A DNA stretch of 64,000 nt from NCBI GenBank assembly GCA_021849075.1, contig JAJZTH010000004.1, positions 1 through 64,000 on the forward strand, in the 5' to 3' direction. The notes under the pieces were generated by a model, which was not told the DNA's origin, ran no database searches, and saw only the letters and a list, made by a program, of their open reading frames with translations. Both the position numbers and the translations under genes were made by a program. This document shows, piece by piece, positions 27,283 to 36,600 of the stretch. This DNA comes from Pseudomonadota bacterium. Lineage in GTDB: Bacteria; Pseudomonadota; Alphaproteobacteria; Sphingomonadales; Sphingomonadaceae. Every line of letters begins with the position of its first letter. Position 1 is the stretch's first letter.

Positions 27283-27720
27283 ATGAAGATCGATCATGAC
27301 GCGATGGTGCTGGTGGCGGATGGGCGCAAGCTGCTCTTTTTCCGCAACAGGGGCGACAGCGCCTTCCCACAGTTGGAGGCGGAAGAGGTGAAGGTGCAGG
27401 ACAATCCTTCGCATCTGGAGCAGGCATCCGATCGCGCCGGCCAATCCTCGTCAACCGGCACGGCGTCCGGGACAATGGGTGAGAACAACATCCATGAACT
27501 GGAGGAACAAAGATTCGCGGCGCAGGCGGCAGATGTGCTGAAGCGTCGCGCCTTCGCGCAGGATTATGAGGCGCTGATCATCGTCGCGCCGCCCGCTGCC
27601 CTCGGCGAGATGCGAAAGCATCTGCACAAGGAAGTGCAGGATCGGCTGGTAGGCGAGATCGCCAAGGATTTGACCAACCATCCGGTAGCCGAGATCGAGA
27701 AGCTGATCGCCGCCAACTAA
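27283..27720 (+). CDS. Host-attachment protein family (baeRF-type)
   Basis: A 145-residue protein with the family pattern HDAMVLVADGRKLLFFRN at the start and LIIVAPPAALGEMRKHL at about 105-121, ending AKDLTNHPVAEIEKLI. The family is named for an Agrobacterium protein needed for plant attachment. It is structurally related to archaeal/eukaryotic release-factor domains and may act on ribosomes. AGGAG at 27272-27276 is 6 bases from the ATG at 27283, which decides the start. Divergent from serS. Confidence 0.85.
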   Translation: MKIDHDAMVLVADGRKLLFFRNRGDSAFPQLEAEEVKVQDNPSHLEQASDRAGQSSSTGTASGTMGENNIHELEEQRFAAQAADVLKRRAFAQDYEALIIVAPPAALGEMRKHLHKEVQDRLVGEIAKDLTNHPVAEIEKLIAAN

Positions 27721-27744
27721 TCCCCGCGGCTTCCGTGCAAACAT

Positions 27745-27776
27745 AAAAAAAAGGGCGGCCCCCCGGAGCCGCCCTT
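27745..27776 (-). terminator. Terminator of the Ser-rich protein gene
   Basis: AAGGGCGGC and GCCGCCCTT form a 9-bp stem. On the minus strand it runs into eight T residues. It may also stop plus-strand transcripts from the host-attachment gene. Confidence 0.85.
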
Positions 27777-27803
27777 CATACTGTCCTCGCAAGGAGGAAA
27801 TCG

Positions 27804-28853
27804 TTAGGCCGCAGCCTTCGCCTTGCGATCGGCGAAGCGCTTGCGGGCGACCAGCGCCACGGCGGCCGCGCCGAACAGCAGGATCATCGGCGGCGCAGGA
27901 ACGTCGGTGCCGCCCGTGCTGCTCGATCCGCCGCTCGAACTACTCGAAGAGCTGCTGGACGAGGAAGAGCTGCTCGACGACGAGGAAGAGGAACTGCCGC
28001 TCGATCCGGTGCTGCTGCCTGTGCTGCCGAAGCTGGACGATCCGCCCGACGAAGAGGAAGAGCCACTGGAAGAAGAGGAACTGGACGAGCTGCTGCTTGA
28101 AGAGCCGCTGCTTCCGCTGGAGCCGGAGCTTCCGCTCGACCCGCTGCTTCCGCTCGAACCCGAACTGCCGCTCGAACCGGAGCTGGAATGATCCGGCTTG
28201 TCGGGGTGATGCGGCTTGCCGCCGCTCGATCCGCCCGAACTGCTCGAAGAGCTGCTGGACGAGGAGGAGGACGACGAGCTGGAGCTGGACGATGACGAGG
28301 AACTGGAGCTGACGCCCGACGAGGTCGATACGCCGCCGGTGGAGGTGGAAACGCCACCCGTTGACGTCGACACCCCACCCGTGGAGGTCGACACGCCGCC
28401 TGTCGTCGAGCTGGTGGAGCTGCTGATGCCGCCGGTAGAGCTGCTGGTCGAAGAAATCACGACCGATCCGCCGCTGCCACCGCCGCCGCCAAAAAATCCG
28501 CCGATGAAGCCGCCGCCGCCAAAGCCGCCGCCACCGCCCATCACAACCGGTACAGCGCCGCCGCCACCCGACATGACTGGCATTTCGGCGGCTGGCATCG
28601 GGGCGGGCAGGGGAATGGGCGGCAATTGAGTCGTGACCGTCACCACCTGCGGGGTAACGGTGCGCACGGTCTTGACCACTTTGCGCTTCACAGTGCGGAC
28701 GGCGTAGCGTTTCTTGGGTGCTGCCTTCACGCTCTTATAGCTGTGGACCACCGCAGGGCGCGCATTCTCGGCGACATGGACAGCGCCGCCACCGATGATC
28801 GCTCCGCCGCAGGTGCAGGCGCATAATTTAGCCAGGGCCATCCGAACCGACAT
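27804..28853 (-). CDS. Ser/Gly-rich low-complexity secreted protein with PEP-CTERM-like sorting tail
   Basis: A 349-residue protein in clear segments. Residues 1-30 form a cysteine- and glycine-rich hydrophobic N-terminus. Residues 40-75 are strongly basic and Thr/Val-rich. Then come glycine loops (GGGGGFGGGGF), four tandem copies of GGVSTST, a run of about 25 serines, a short HHPDKPDH island, nine GSS triplets, and more serine runs. The tail is VPAPPM, a hydrophobic helix and RKRFADRKAK, the layout of PEP-CTERM signals that are cut by exosortase. It may be a cell-surface or matrix protein. The sorting call is by pattern only; the exosortase is not in the window. Confidence 0.8.
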   Translation of the reverse strand: MSVRMALAKLCACTCGGAIIGGGAVHVAENARPAVVHSYKSVKAAPKKRYAVRTVKRKVVKTVRTVTPQVVTVTTQLPPIPLPAPMPAAEMPVMSGGGGAVPVVMGGGGGFGGGGFIGGFFGGGGGSGGSVVISSTSSSTGGISSSTSSTTGGVSTSTGGVSTSTGGVSTSTGGVSTSSGVSSSSSSSSSSSSSSSSSSSSSSSSSGGSSGGKPHHPDKPDHSSSGSSGSSGSSGSSGSSGSSGSSGSSGSSSSSSSSSSSSSGSSSSSGGSSSFGSTGSSTGSSGSSSSSSSSSSSSSSSSSSSSSGGSSSTGGTDVPAPPMILLFGAAAVALVARKRFADRKAKAAA

Positions 28854-29276
28854 TGTGCCACTCTTATCTTTGTTGTTCCCGCCTTTCCCTACCGGAACGG
28901 ATTCGGTTGGGATGCGGGAACTTCCTATTTCATAAGAGCGCAGAATAAATGGTTAACTGCAATCCTGTTAACATTGAATCTGACGGTCAGGTGGCGGGAA
29001 ACCCTCTGTTTTGCTCAAGAAGCATAGTTAACGTCCCACTCTGGCACGGCAAGATGGCGGGTTGTGAATCTGTTCGTCATTCACATAACGCCGTTTCCAT
29101 CCTTGCAGATTTGGCCCGGGGCTTCGTTCAGCGCTGCGCAAGCGCGCGGTTGCTACCGACAAGGTGTTGATTGCCCGCTTGTATCGCCCCGCACCCATGG
29201 CTATGACGCCCGGACAATCAAGATCATGGGCGCCCGGAAATGCAAGCGCCGGGAGCCTTTCGAGTCGGAGAGCCAG
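28854..29276. other. 423-base intergenic region with three GTTAAC sites
   Basis: No convincing gene is seen here. The stretch is AT-rich at 28,925-29,040. It holds GTTAAC at 28,952, 28,967 and 29,027, the first two 15 bases apart (start to start) and the third 60 bases further. It must carry the divergent promoters of the Ser-rich protein and dksA. Confidence 0.5.
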
Positions 29277-29741
29277 ATGGCATCGGTCCTGAATTCCGAT
29301 AAAGACGGCGAAAAGCCGCCCAAATCGACGGTAACGCTTCCTGCTGACTATCGCCCTTCGCCCGACGAAGAGTTTATGAATCCGCTTCAGCTGGAATATT
29401 TCCGGCAGCGGCTGTGGGACTGGAAAAAGCAGATATTGGCCGAAGCGGAAGGTACGCTGGCCGTATTGCAGAATGAACCGTTGCGCGAACCCGATCTCAA
29501 CGATCGCGCATCGAGCGAGACCGACTGGTCGATCGAGTTGCGCACGCGCGATCGCCAGCGCAAGCTGATTTCCAAGATCGATTCCGCGCTGCGTCGCATC
29601 GACGATGGCGAATATGGCTATTGCGAAGTGACCGGCGAACCCATTTCGCTCGGCCGATTGGAAGCCCGCCCGATCGCAACGATGACGGTCGAAGCGCAGG
29701 AACGCCACGAGCGGCAGGAAAAGATATCGCGCGACGATTAA
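29277..29741 (+). CDS. dksA: DksA-type RNA polymerase-binding transcription factor with reduced zinc finger
   Basis: A 154-residue protein. The coiled coil (about 40-110) has the tip motif D-L-N-D-R-A (residues 73-78) that keeps the catalytic aspartates of DksA. The globular end reads YGYCEVTGEPISLGRLEARP, where only C116 remains of the four zinc cysteines (the next is T119), and the second pair is lost. A Cys/Thr pattern of this type recalls zinc-independent DksA2. It would act with ppGpp on RNA polymerase. GGAG lies 6 bases before the ATG at 29277, which places the start. Confidence 0.9.
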   Translation: MASVLNSDKDGEKPPKSTVTLPADYRPSPDEEFMNPLQLEYFRQRLWDWKKQILAEAEGTLAVLQNEPLREPDLNDRASSETDWSIELRTRDRQRKLISKIDSALRRIDDGEYGYCEVTGEPISLGRLEARPIATMTVEAQERHERQEKISRDD

Positions 29742-29809
29742 CGCTTTGTCCACCACCCCGCGACTAGTGTGACAGCCATTCAACGGTCTCTCTGGTTGCG
29801 GGTTTTTTC

Positions 29810-30178
29810 ATGGATGAAGAGCGGGATATTTCTGATCGGGGGCCGGCACGCGCCGCGCCGCGCGACAGCCTGTTCCTGTTGACCGATCTGCAGACCGTCG
29901 ACGGGACGATGTTGGGTAAGGCCCGCATTCGCAACCTGTCGGCGACCGGCCTGATGGCGGATTGTGAGCGATCCGTGTCTGTCGGTACGAAAATCGAATG
30001 CGAGTTGCGCGGCGTGGGCAAGGTCACGGGCGTTGTCGCATGGGCCAGGGATGACAAGATCGGGATGGCGTTTGACGAACCGATCGATCCCCAGTTGGCG
30101 CGTAAGCCAGTAGTGGGACTGCAGCAGAGCATGCCTGATTACTTGCGCGTGCATCAGCGCCAGACGCCGCGGCGCTAA
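29810..30178 (+). CDS. PilZ domain protein
   Basis: A 122-residue single-domain PilZ-like protein. The second motif is present as RNLSATGLMAD (consensus D/NxSxxG). The first arginine motif is weak (ARAAPRDSLF), so c-di-GMP binding is uncertain. The barrel strands include IECELRGVGKVTGVVAWARD. It follows dksA by 68 bases on the same strand. Targets are unknown. Confidence 0.82.
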   Translation: MDEERDISDRGPARAAPRDSLFLLTDLQTVDGTMLGKARIRNLSATGLMADCERSVSVGTKIECELRGVGKVTGVVAWARDDKIGMAFDEPIDPQLARKPVVGLQQSMPDYLRVHQRQTPRR

Positions 30179-30348
30179 TCCTAATTCAGAATGCTGGTTC
30201 CGCTGACTGGCGGTTGCCATAGCGTTTATGCTTGGCAACGCGACCGTCGCAGCCTGTTCGGCGATCCGAATCCTGATTGGCCGGAAGGGCCGGGTCGGCA
30301 GTCTGCGCCGCCGGACCCTGACCTCCTCCCAGCATGTCGCACCAAGGA

Positions 30349-30507
30349 TCAGTGCTGCGCCGTCATCTCCTCTTTCAACCGCAATTTCTGCTTTTTGAGC
30401 GATGCTACCAGGATGGCGTCGGGCATGGGCCGACTCGACTCCGCCTTGATTCGGGCTTCAAGGCCGGCGTGCTTGGCTGAAAGAGCTGAAATGTGGCTAT
30501 TTTCCAT
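30349..30507 (-). CDS. YdcH/DUF465 family small protein
   Basis: A 52-residue protein (MENSHISALSAKHAGLEARI at the start) with the family helical hairpin and the conserved basic end LKKQKLRLKEEM. The ATG at 30507 is preceded by AAGGAG on the minus strand. It is of unknown function, common in alphaproteobacteria. A paralogue lies divergently 170 bases to the right. Confidence 0.85.
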   Translation of the reverse strand: MENSHISALSAKHAGLEARIKAESSRPMPDAILVASLKKQKLRLKEEMTAQH

Positions 30508-30676
30508 GACATTCTCCTTACGAGGGTGATGGACGAGTAAATAAATCACGATTCGGATCGCTTGTCTCGGGCGGATTCGCGCTTTGCGGCGGGATGCGCG
30601 TAAATTTGCGATGGCCCGCGCACTCTGGCCTCGCTATCAGGAAGGGGCCGGTCATGCTCAGGGAGAAGAAGGCGCA

Positions 30677-30874
30677 GTGAGCCGAGAAGACATCATGCGC
30701 CGACTGGAATTGTTGCGGGTGGAGCATCGCGATCTCGACAGCGCAATCGCGGCATTGTCTGAAGCGGGCGGAAGCGACCAGATGCAGATTGCCCGTCTCA
30801 AAAAACGCAAGCTCCGCCTGCGCGACGAGATCGCCATCCTTGAAGATTCATTGGTTCCCGACATCATAGCCTGA
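30677..30874 (+). CDS. YdcH/DUF465 family small protein, GTG start
   Basis: A 65-residue protein with the same C-terminal pattern as the neighbour (LKKRKLRLRDEI). The GTG at 30677 has AAGG 4 bases upstream and GGGAG further back; an ATG at 30695 is the alternative. The longer open frame upstream is not family-like. The two DUF465 genes are divergent paralogues. Confidence 0.75.
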   Translation: MSREDIMRRLELLRVEHRDLDSAIAALSEAGGSDQMQIARLKKRKLRLRDEIAILEDSLVPDIIA

Positions 30875-30979
30875 CGAATCTGGTTAATTACACGCCAACC
30901 GATCCCAAATGGGACAGGCGGGGTGCGGCGAGATGTTAACAGGACTGACAGATTCGAGAATCTATGGCAGCTATGCGAC

Positions 30980-31456
30980 ATGCGCAGCGCAGCCTTTCTT
31001 GATCCCGGTCTTCATCGCCGTCTGGTCGACGGTCTTTATCTGGAGGCCATGGTCATGGCCGATGAAGCGCGATCCTATTTTGACGGCAATGCCTCCCTCG
31101 ACGACGGTGGGGATGATCCATTGCGCCGGGTGGCCTTTGCTTGCGAATCCCTCAAGGTGACGACCCGTCTGATGCACATCATCGCCTGGTTGCTCAGTCA
31201 GCGGGCGTGGCAGCGCGGCGAGATTGAGGAAGCGGATCTGGTAGACGAGAAATATCGTCTAGGACGCGCGACCAACACGGATGCGGCGCTGGCGTCGACT
31301 TTTCCCTTTGCTGCCCGCGCCCTGATTGAGGCGAGCCAGGAGCTTTACGATCGCGTCGCACGCTTGCAGGATCGGATGGATCTGATGAGCGGGCAGGGCG
31401 ATGCCGGAATTAGCCCGGCGCGCGCGCTGCAGGACCGGTTGAGCGGCGCATTCTGA
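30980..31456 (+). CDS. rcdA: RcdA-like protein (DUF1465)
   Basis: A 158-residue helical protein with the DUF1465 hallmark YLEAMVMADEARSYFD and the helix MHIIAWLLSQRAWQRGEI. In Caulobacter, RcdA is an adaptor that helps deliver CtrA and other substrates to ClpXP at the cell pole. The start is uncertain: a GTG at 30923 extends the protein by 19 residues, but the ATG at 30980 fits the usual family length. The C-terminal 20 residues are disordered, as in RcdA. Confidence 0.8.
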   Translation: MRSAAFLDPGLHRRLVDGLYLEAMVMADEARSYFDGNASLDDGGDDPLRRVAFACESLKVTTRLMHIIAWLLSQRAWQRGEIEEADLVDEKYRLGRATNTDAALASTFPFAARALIEASQELYDRVARLQDRMDLMSGQGDAGISPARALQDRLSGAF

Positions 31457-31542
31457 TTCTGGGCGAATAATTCGTCGGGCAATTTACCCGGCGGATGCTT
31501 CGGGGCTGGCGTTGTTGCGCAAAATTGGTCTAGACCAACAGA

Positions 31543-33657
31543 ATGACCGATGGTTTGCGGATCATACGCCGCGTTTCAGGCTGCCCGCACACCGCCCGGC
31601 TTATCCTTGCGCCGTTGCTGTTTGCTGTGCCCTGCGCGGCGCAGGCGCAGCAGACGCCCCCAGCCGAAGCTGCGCCGGAACCCGACCAACCCTTGCAGGC
31701 CATGCCCGATATTGGCGTTGACTGGCCGGACATGGGGCAGGCCGACAACGTCACGCCTCTGCCTGAAGACCCGGCCGCGACCCAGCTGCAGGCCGGGGAC
31801 ACGGCCCCACCCCAGAGCGATGCACAACCAACTGCCGATGCGCAGGTCATGGCGACACCCGATGGGGCGACCGATGCCGTTTCGACCAACGACAATCTGG
31901 TCGATGAGGGCGCCAACTTTGCGGATGCAGGGGAGGAGCGCCGCTATACGGTGCAACTCAGGGGAATAGACGCGATTGCGGACGCGCAGTTCACCCTGCG
32001 CTTCGATGAGTTGTCGGTGCTGCGGCAAGTTCAGGGCAAGTCCGCCAATCTGGCGCAGATCAATCGGCGGATGAAGGAAGACAGCGAACTGCTCGATCGG
32101 TTGCTGCGCGCGAAGGGCTATTATGCCGCGCGCATCCGCAGCGCCGTCGCCGCGCCGCCGCCGGGCAGCGACCGGTTGGCGGTCAGCTTCGATATCGTAC
32201 CGGGGACGCAATATCTGCTGGAATCGGTGGACGTTACCGGCCTTGCCGAAACTGGCGAGCGCGAAGCGGATTTGCGCGCGGCATTCCCGCCCAAGGCCGG
32301 CGATCCAATCGACGCAGACGCGATCCTGACCGGGCGCGATGCGCTGTCGACCAAATTGTCCGAAAGCGGTTTCCCCTTTGCGAAGGTGGACGAACCGGAA
32401 GTGCGGATCGACCATGAAGAGCGCAATGGCGATCTCGACATCATCGTCACGCCCGGCGGCTTCCGTCGTTTCGGCGCGATCCATGTGGGCGATGCCGCCT
32501 TGTTCGATGCACATCATGTGCAGGAAATCGCCCGCTTCGATCCGGGCGACACTTATATGGCGTCCGACGTTGAGGATTTGCGCCGCGCCATCGTCGCCAC
32601 CGGCCTCGTCTCCTCGGTCAGTTTGACGCCCAGGGATGCGGGCGATGGCGAGCATGTCGATCTGGACGTCGCGATGCGGCCTGCGCCGCTGCGCACCATT
32701 GCGGGCGAACTGGGTTATGGCACAGGCGAAGGCTATCGCGCCGAAGTCAGCTGGCAGCATCGCAATCTTTTCCCGCCCGAAGGCGCGGCGACGGTGCGCG
32801 GCGTCATCGGCACGCAGGAACAGACCGCGTCCTTCACCTATCGCCGCAACAACTTCAAACGGCGTGACAATGTGCTGACCGGGCTGGTGTCGATCAGCAA
32901 CATCAAGCGCGACGCCTATGATGCGCGCACGATCAACCTGTCGGCGGCGATCGAGCGGCAAAGCAATATCCTGTTCCAGAAGAAATGGGTCTGGCGCTTT
33001 GGCGGCGAACTGATCGCATCGGACGAAGCCGACGCCTTCAGCGGCGGCGCGCGGCGCACCTTCCTGATCGCCGCCGTGCCGGTCAGCCTGACCTATGACG
33101 GCAGCGACGATCTGCTCAATCCCAGCAAGGGCTTTCGTCTGGGCGCGCGGGTCAGCCCGGAACTTTCTTTCCAGAACACGACCTTCGGCTATGCCCGGGT
33201 GCAGGTGGACGGCAGCGTTTATCAGCCGATGACGGAGAAGGTGGTGGTGGCTGCCCGCGCCCGTTTCGGCACGATCCTGGGATCCACGGTCGATCAGATC
33301 GCGCCATCCCGTCGCTTTTATGCAGGTGGCGGCGCGTCGGTGCGCGGCTATGGCTATCAAGCGATCGGGCCGCGCTATGGCGAGGATGACGATCCGGTCG
33401 GCGGCAAGAGCCTGGCCGAATTTTCGCTCGAAACCCGCGTGCGCTTCGGCAATTTCGGCGTCGTTCCCTTTGTCGACGCCGGCAATATCTCCACAAGTTT
33501 CCTTCCGCGCTTCCGCGACCTGCGCATCGGCGCAGGCATGGGCGTGCGCTATTACAGCAATTTCGGGCCGATCCGCGTCGATGTCGGCACGCCGCTCAAT
33601 CCCCAGCCGGGCGATCCCAAGGTCGCCGTCTATGTCTCACTGGGACAGGCATTCTAA
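31543..33657 (+). CDS. tamA: TamA-like outer-membrane assembly factor (Omp85 family)
   Basis: A 704-residue protein: signal peptide (cleaved after AAQA), a 90-residue Gln/Pro/Ala-rich disordered stretch that is unusual for TamA, three POTRA domains (about 130-370), then the 16-strand barrel. The barrel carries the Omp85 motif region GGGASVRGYGYQ and ends PRFRDLRIGAGMGVRYYS, GQAF. It forms the outer-membrane half of the TAM complex. Its stop codon overlaps the tamB start (TAATG). Confidence 0.93.
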   Translation: MTDGLRIIRRVSGCPHTARLILAPLLFAVPCAAQAQQTPPAEAAPEPDQPLQAMPDIGVDWPDMGQADNVTPLPEDPAATQLQAGDTAPPQSDAQPTADAQVMATPDGATDAVSTNDNLVDEGANFADAGEERRYTVQLRGIDAIADAQFTLRFDELSVLRQVQGKSANLAQINRRMKEDSELLDRLLRAKGYYAARIRSAVAAPPPGSDRLAVSFDIVPGTQYLLESVDVTGLAETGEREADLRAAFPPKAGDPIDADAILTGRDALSTKLSESGFPFAKVDEPEVRIDHEERNGDLDIIVTPGGFRRFGAIHVGDAALFDAHHVQEIARFDPGDTYMASDVEDLRRAIVATGLVSSVSLTPRDAGDGEHVDLDVAMRPAPLRTIAGELGYGTGEGYRAEVSWQHRNLFPPEGAATVRGVIGTQEQTASFTYRRNNFKRRDNVLTGLVSISNIKRDAYDARTINLSAAIERQSNILFQKKWVWRFGGELIASDEADAFSGGARRTFLIAAVPVSLTYDGSDDLLNPSKGFRLGARVSPELSFQNTTFGYARVQVDGSVYQPMTEKVVVAARARFGTILGSTVDQIAPSRRFYAGGGASVRGYGYQAIGPRYGEDDDPVGGKSLAEFSLETRVRFGNFGVVPFVDAGNISTSFLPRFRDLRIGAGMGVRYYSNFGPIRVDVGTPLNPQPGDPKVAVYVSLGQAF

Positions 33658-36600
33658 TGGCGGAGGACAACCCGCCGCCGATCGTGCCGCCACCGCCGCC
33701 CGCGCGGCGCCATCGCGCATGGGATGGGCGCTGGCAGCGCTGGGTGGCGGGCATGCTGGCGGCGGCGCTGCTGATCATCGTCGGTGCGCTGGCCTGGCTC
33801 GACACCGGGCCGGGGCATCGTTTTCTCGCCAGCCGCATCGCGACGATCAAGTCCGCCTCTGGCCTGAAGATCGCCGTTGGCGCGATCGAAGGCAGCATCT
33901 ATCGCAAGGCGGTGCTGCGCAACCTGACCCTGTCCGATCCCAAGGGGCGGTTCCTGGATGCGCCCCGCGTCGAACTGGACTGGTGGCCGTTCGCCTGGCT
34001 GTCCAACCGGCTGGACATTGACCGGCTGGTCATTCCACAGGCGACGCTGCACAAATTGCCCAGCCTCAATCCCACGCAGCGGCAGGGACCGATCCTGCCC
34101 GGCTTCGATATTCGGTTGATGCAGTTTTCGGTCGGGCGGCTCAACATTGCGCAGGCGGTGCATGGCCGGGTTCAGACCGCGACGATGGCCGGCGACGCCG
34201 ATATTCGCGGCGGCCGTGCGATCATCGACCTGACGGCGCGAACGCTGGATGGCAGCGACGCGCTGACGATCGCGCTGGACAGCCGGCCCGACGCTGATCG
34301 GTTCCAGCTCGACGTTACCGTCAATGCGTCCAAAGCTGGCGTGCTCGCGGCGATGGCCGGGCTGAAGCAGGACGCCAATCTGCGCATTGGGGGCAAAGGC
34401 AGCTGGAGCCGCTGGGATGGCCGTCTCGCCGCGACATTGGACGGCAATCCTGCCGCTGATTTCGTGCTGGCTGCCCGCAGCGGCGCTTATTCGGCGCGCG
34501 GCACGGTGGAGGGCGGCGCGATTACGGGCAACGGGCTGATCCGCCGTCTGGCCGATCCGCGCCTGGCCGTGCGGGCGAGCGGCACGATGGTCGACCGGGT
34601 GATCGACGGACATATGATGCTGCAATCGGCGGCCTTCGATCTTTCTGCCGATGGCGCGATCGATCTGCGCAATAATGCGCTGGACAATATGATGCTGTCG
34701 CTGCGGCTCGCGCGGCCGCAGGCGCTGGTCAAGACCATGCGCGGCAGCGATGTCACGGCGAAGGTGCGGCTGGACGGTCCTTTCGCCGGTCTTGGCTATG
34801 AATATCTGCTGACGGCAAAGCAGATCGCCTTTGACAAGACGGTCATCCATGACGTCAGGGCCGAAGGAAAAGGCCGGGCTGCTCAAAAGGGACCAGCGCT
34901 GATCCCGCTGCGGCTGCGCGCCCGCCGGCTCGACGGGCAGGGCGATCTGGTGGAAGGCATTGTCCGCAATTTCCAGATCGACGGCGTGTTGCAACTGGAT
35001 GGGCAGCAGATTGTCAGCAATCCCATGCCCTTCCGGTCGGACAAGCTGCGCGGCAAGCTGGTCGTGCGCGCCGACCTGAAGAACGGTCGTTATGACGCCG
35101 GGCTTGATGGGCAGCTCAATGGTCTGTTCATCAGAGGCTTTGGCATTGTCGATCTGACGTCCAAATTGCGGGCTACGCCCCGCGCCGATGGCGGCTTTGG
35201 CCTCAGCGGCAATGCGATGGCGCGGGTGCGGCGGCTGGACAATGATTTCCTGCGCACGCTGGGCGGCGGATTGCCCACGGTGCGGGGCGGGCTGGAGTTG
35301 CTGCGCGGCGGCGAACTGGCGCTGACCGATCTGAAGCTGGACGCGCCGCTGCTGACCCTGAGCGGCCGTGGTCTGCGTCATCCCGATCAGACGCTGCATC
35401 TGGAAGCGAGCGGACGGCATCAGCGCTATGGGCCGGTGCAACTGATGCTGGACGGCATGATCGAGCGGCCGACGATCGACGTGACGTTGCAACGGCCGAT
35501 GGACGCGCTGGGCCTGCGCGATGTGCATGCCCATCTGATCCCCGATGCCAATGGCTATAGCTATGTCGCGTCGGGCGGATCGACGTTGGGGCCGTTCGAT
35601 GGGCGGGGCGTGATTTTGCTGCCGCAGGGCGGGCAGGCGGTGGTGCGTGTCGCCAACCTGGCTGTGTCGGGTGTCACCGCGAGCGGGGACATCCGTCCGC
35701 TTGAAGGCGGGCTGGAAGGGCAACTGGGCGTCACTGGTCCTGTAACCGGCTATATCGGTTTCCGTCCGGTCGATGCGATTCAGCAGGTGCAATTGAAGCT
35801 GACCGCCAGCGACGCCAGCTTCGACGGACCGACCGTCATCGCGGTGCGACGCGGCACGCTGGATGGCACGATCCTGCTCGATCCCGCCGGCACCAGTGTC
35901 ACCGCCACGGCACAGGCGCGCGGGCTTCGCGTGGGCGGCGTGCTGCTGGGCCGTTTGGCCGCCAATGCCGAACTGGTCGATGGCAAGGGCAAGATACGCG
36001 GCAGCCTGTCGGGTCAGCGTGGCCGTATCTTTGATCTTCAGGGCGAAGCGCAGGTCGAGCCGGATCGCGTCCGCCTGTCGGCCGGCGGCACCATCGACAA
36101 ACGGCCCATCCGCCTCAATCGTGCGGCGCTTTTCTCCCGGACGGAGGATGGCTGGCGCCTGTCGCCCGCCACGATCGGCTATGCCGGCGGATCGCTGCAA
36201 CTGGCCGGCGAACTGGGGGCGACCTCCACCCATGTCGAGGCGCGGATGCAGAAATTGCCTCTCTCGCTGCTCGACATCGCCTATGACAATCTGGGGCTGG
36301 GCGGCATGGCGACGGGATCGCTCAGCTATGTCCAGCCGCGCGGCGGGGGCCTGCCCACTGGCAAGGCTGAACTGCGGATCCGTGGTCTCTCCCGATCGGG
36401 CCTGTCCTTGAGTTCCCGCCCGGTCGATGTCGGCGTGAACGCCGTGCTGACGGCGGATCGGCTGGCGACGCGCATGGTCTTCGTGGGCGATGGCAAGACG
36501 GTGGGGCAGGCGCAGGCGCTGTTGACCCCGCTGGGGTCGGACGGCGGCATCGTCGACCGGCTGAACCGCGCGCCAGTGTTCGCGCAGCTGCGTTATAATG

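Noticed and set aside
28120..28190. The GSS repeat array as a CRISPR or tandem DNA repeat
   Set aside because: Units are 9 bases with drift at third positions and stay in frame; it is a protein repeat.
27823..28629. Open frames rich in Glu, Leu, Asp and Pro opposite the Ser-rich gene
   Set aside because: They are the reverse complement of the serine-coding runs and have no start signals.
28952..28972. A CtrA box upstream of the Ser-rich gene
   Set aside because: The two TTAA cores are 11 bases apart rather than 7, so it does not meet the consensus; kept only as an unexplained GTTAAC cluster.
28949..29170. A 73-codon frame in the gap before dksA
   Set aside because: No ribosome binding site, no family likeness, and it covers the AT-rich promoter region.
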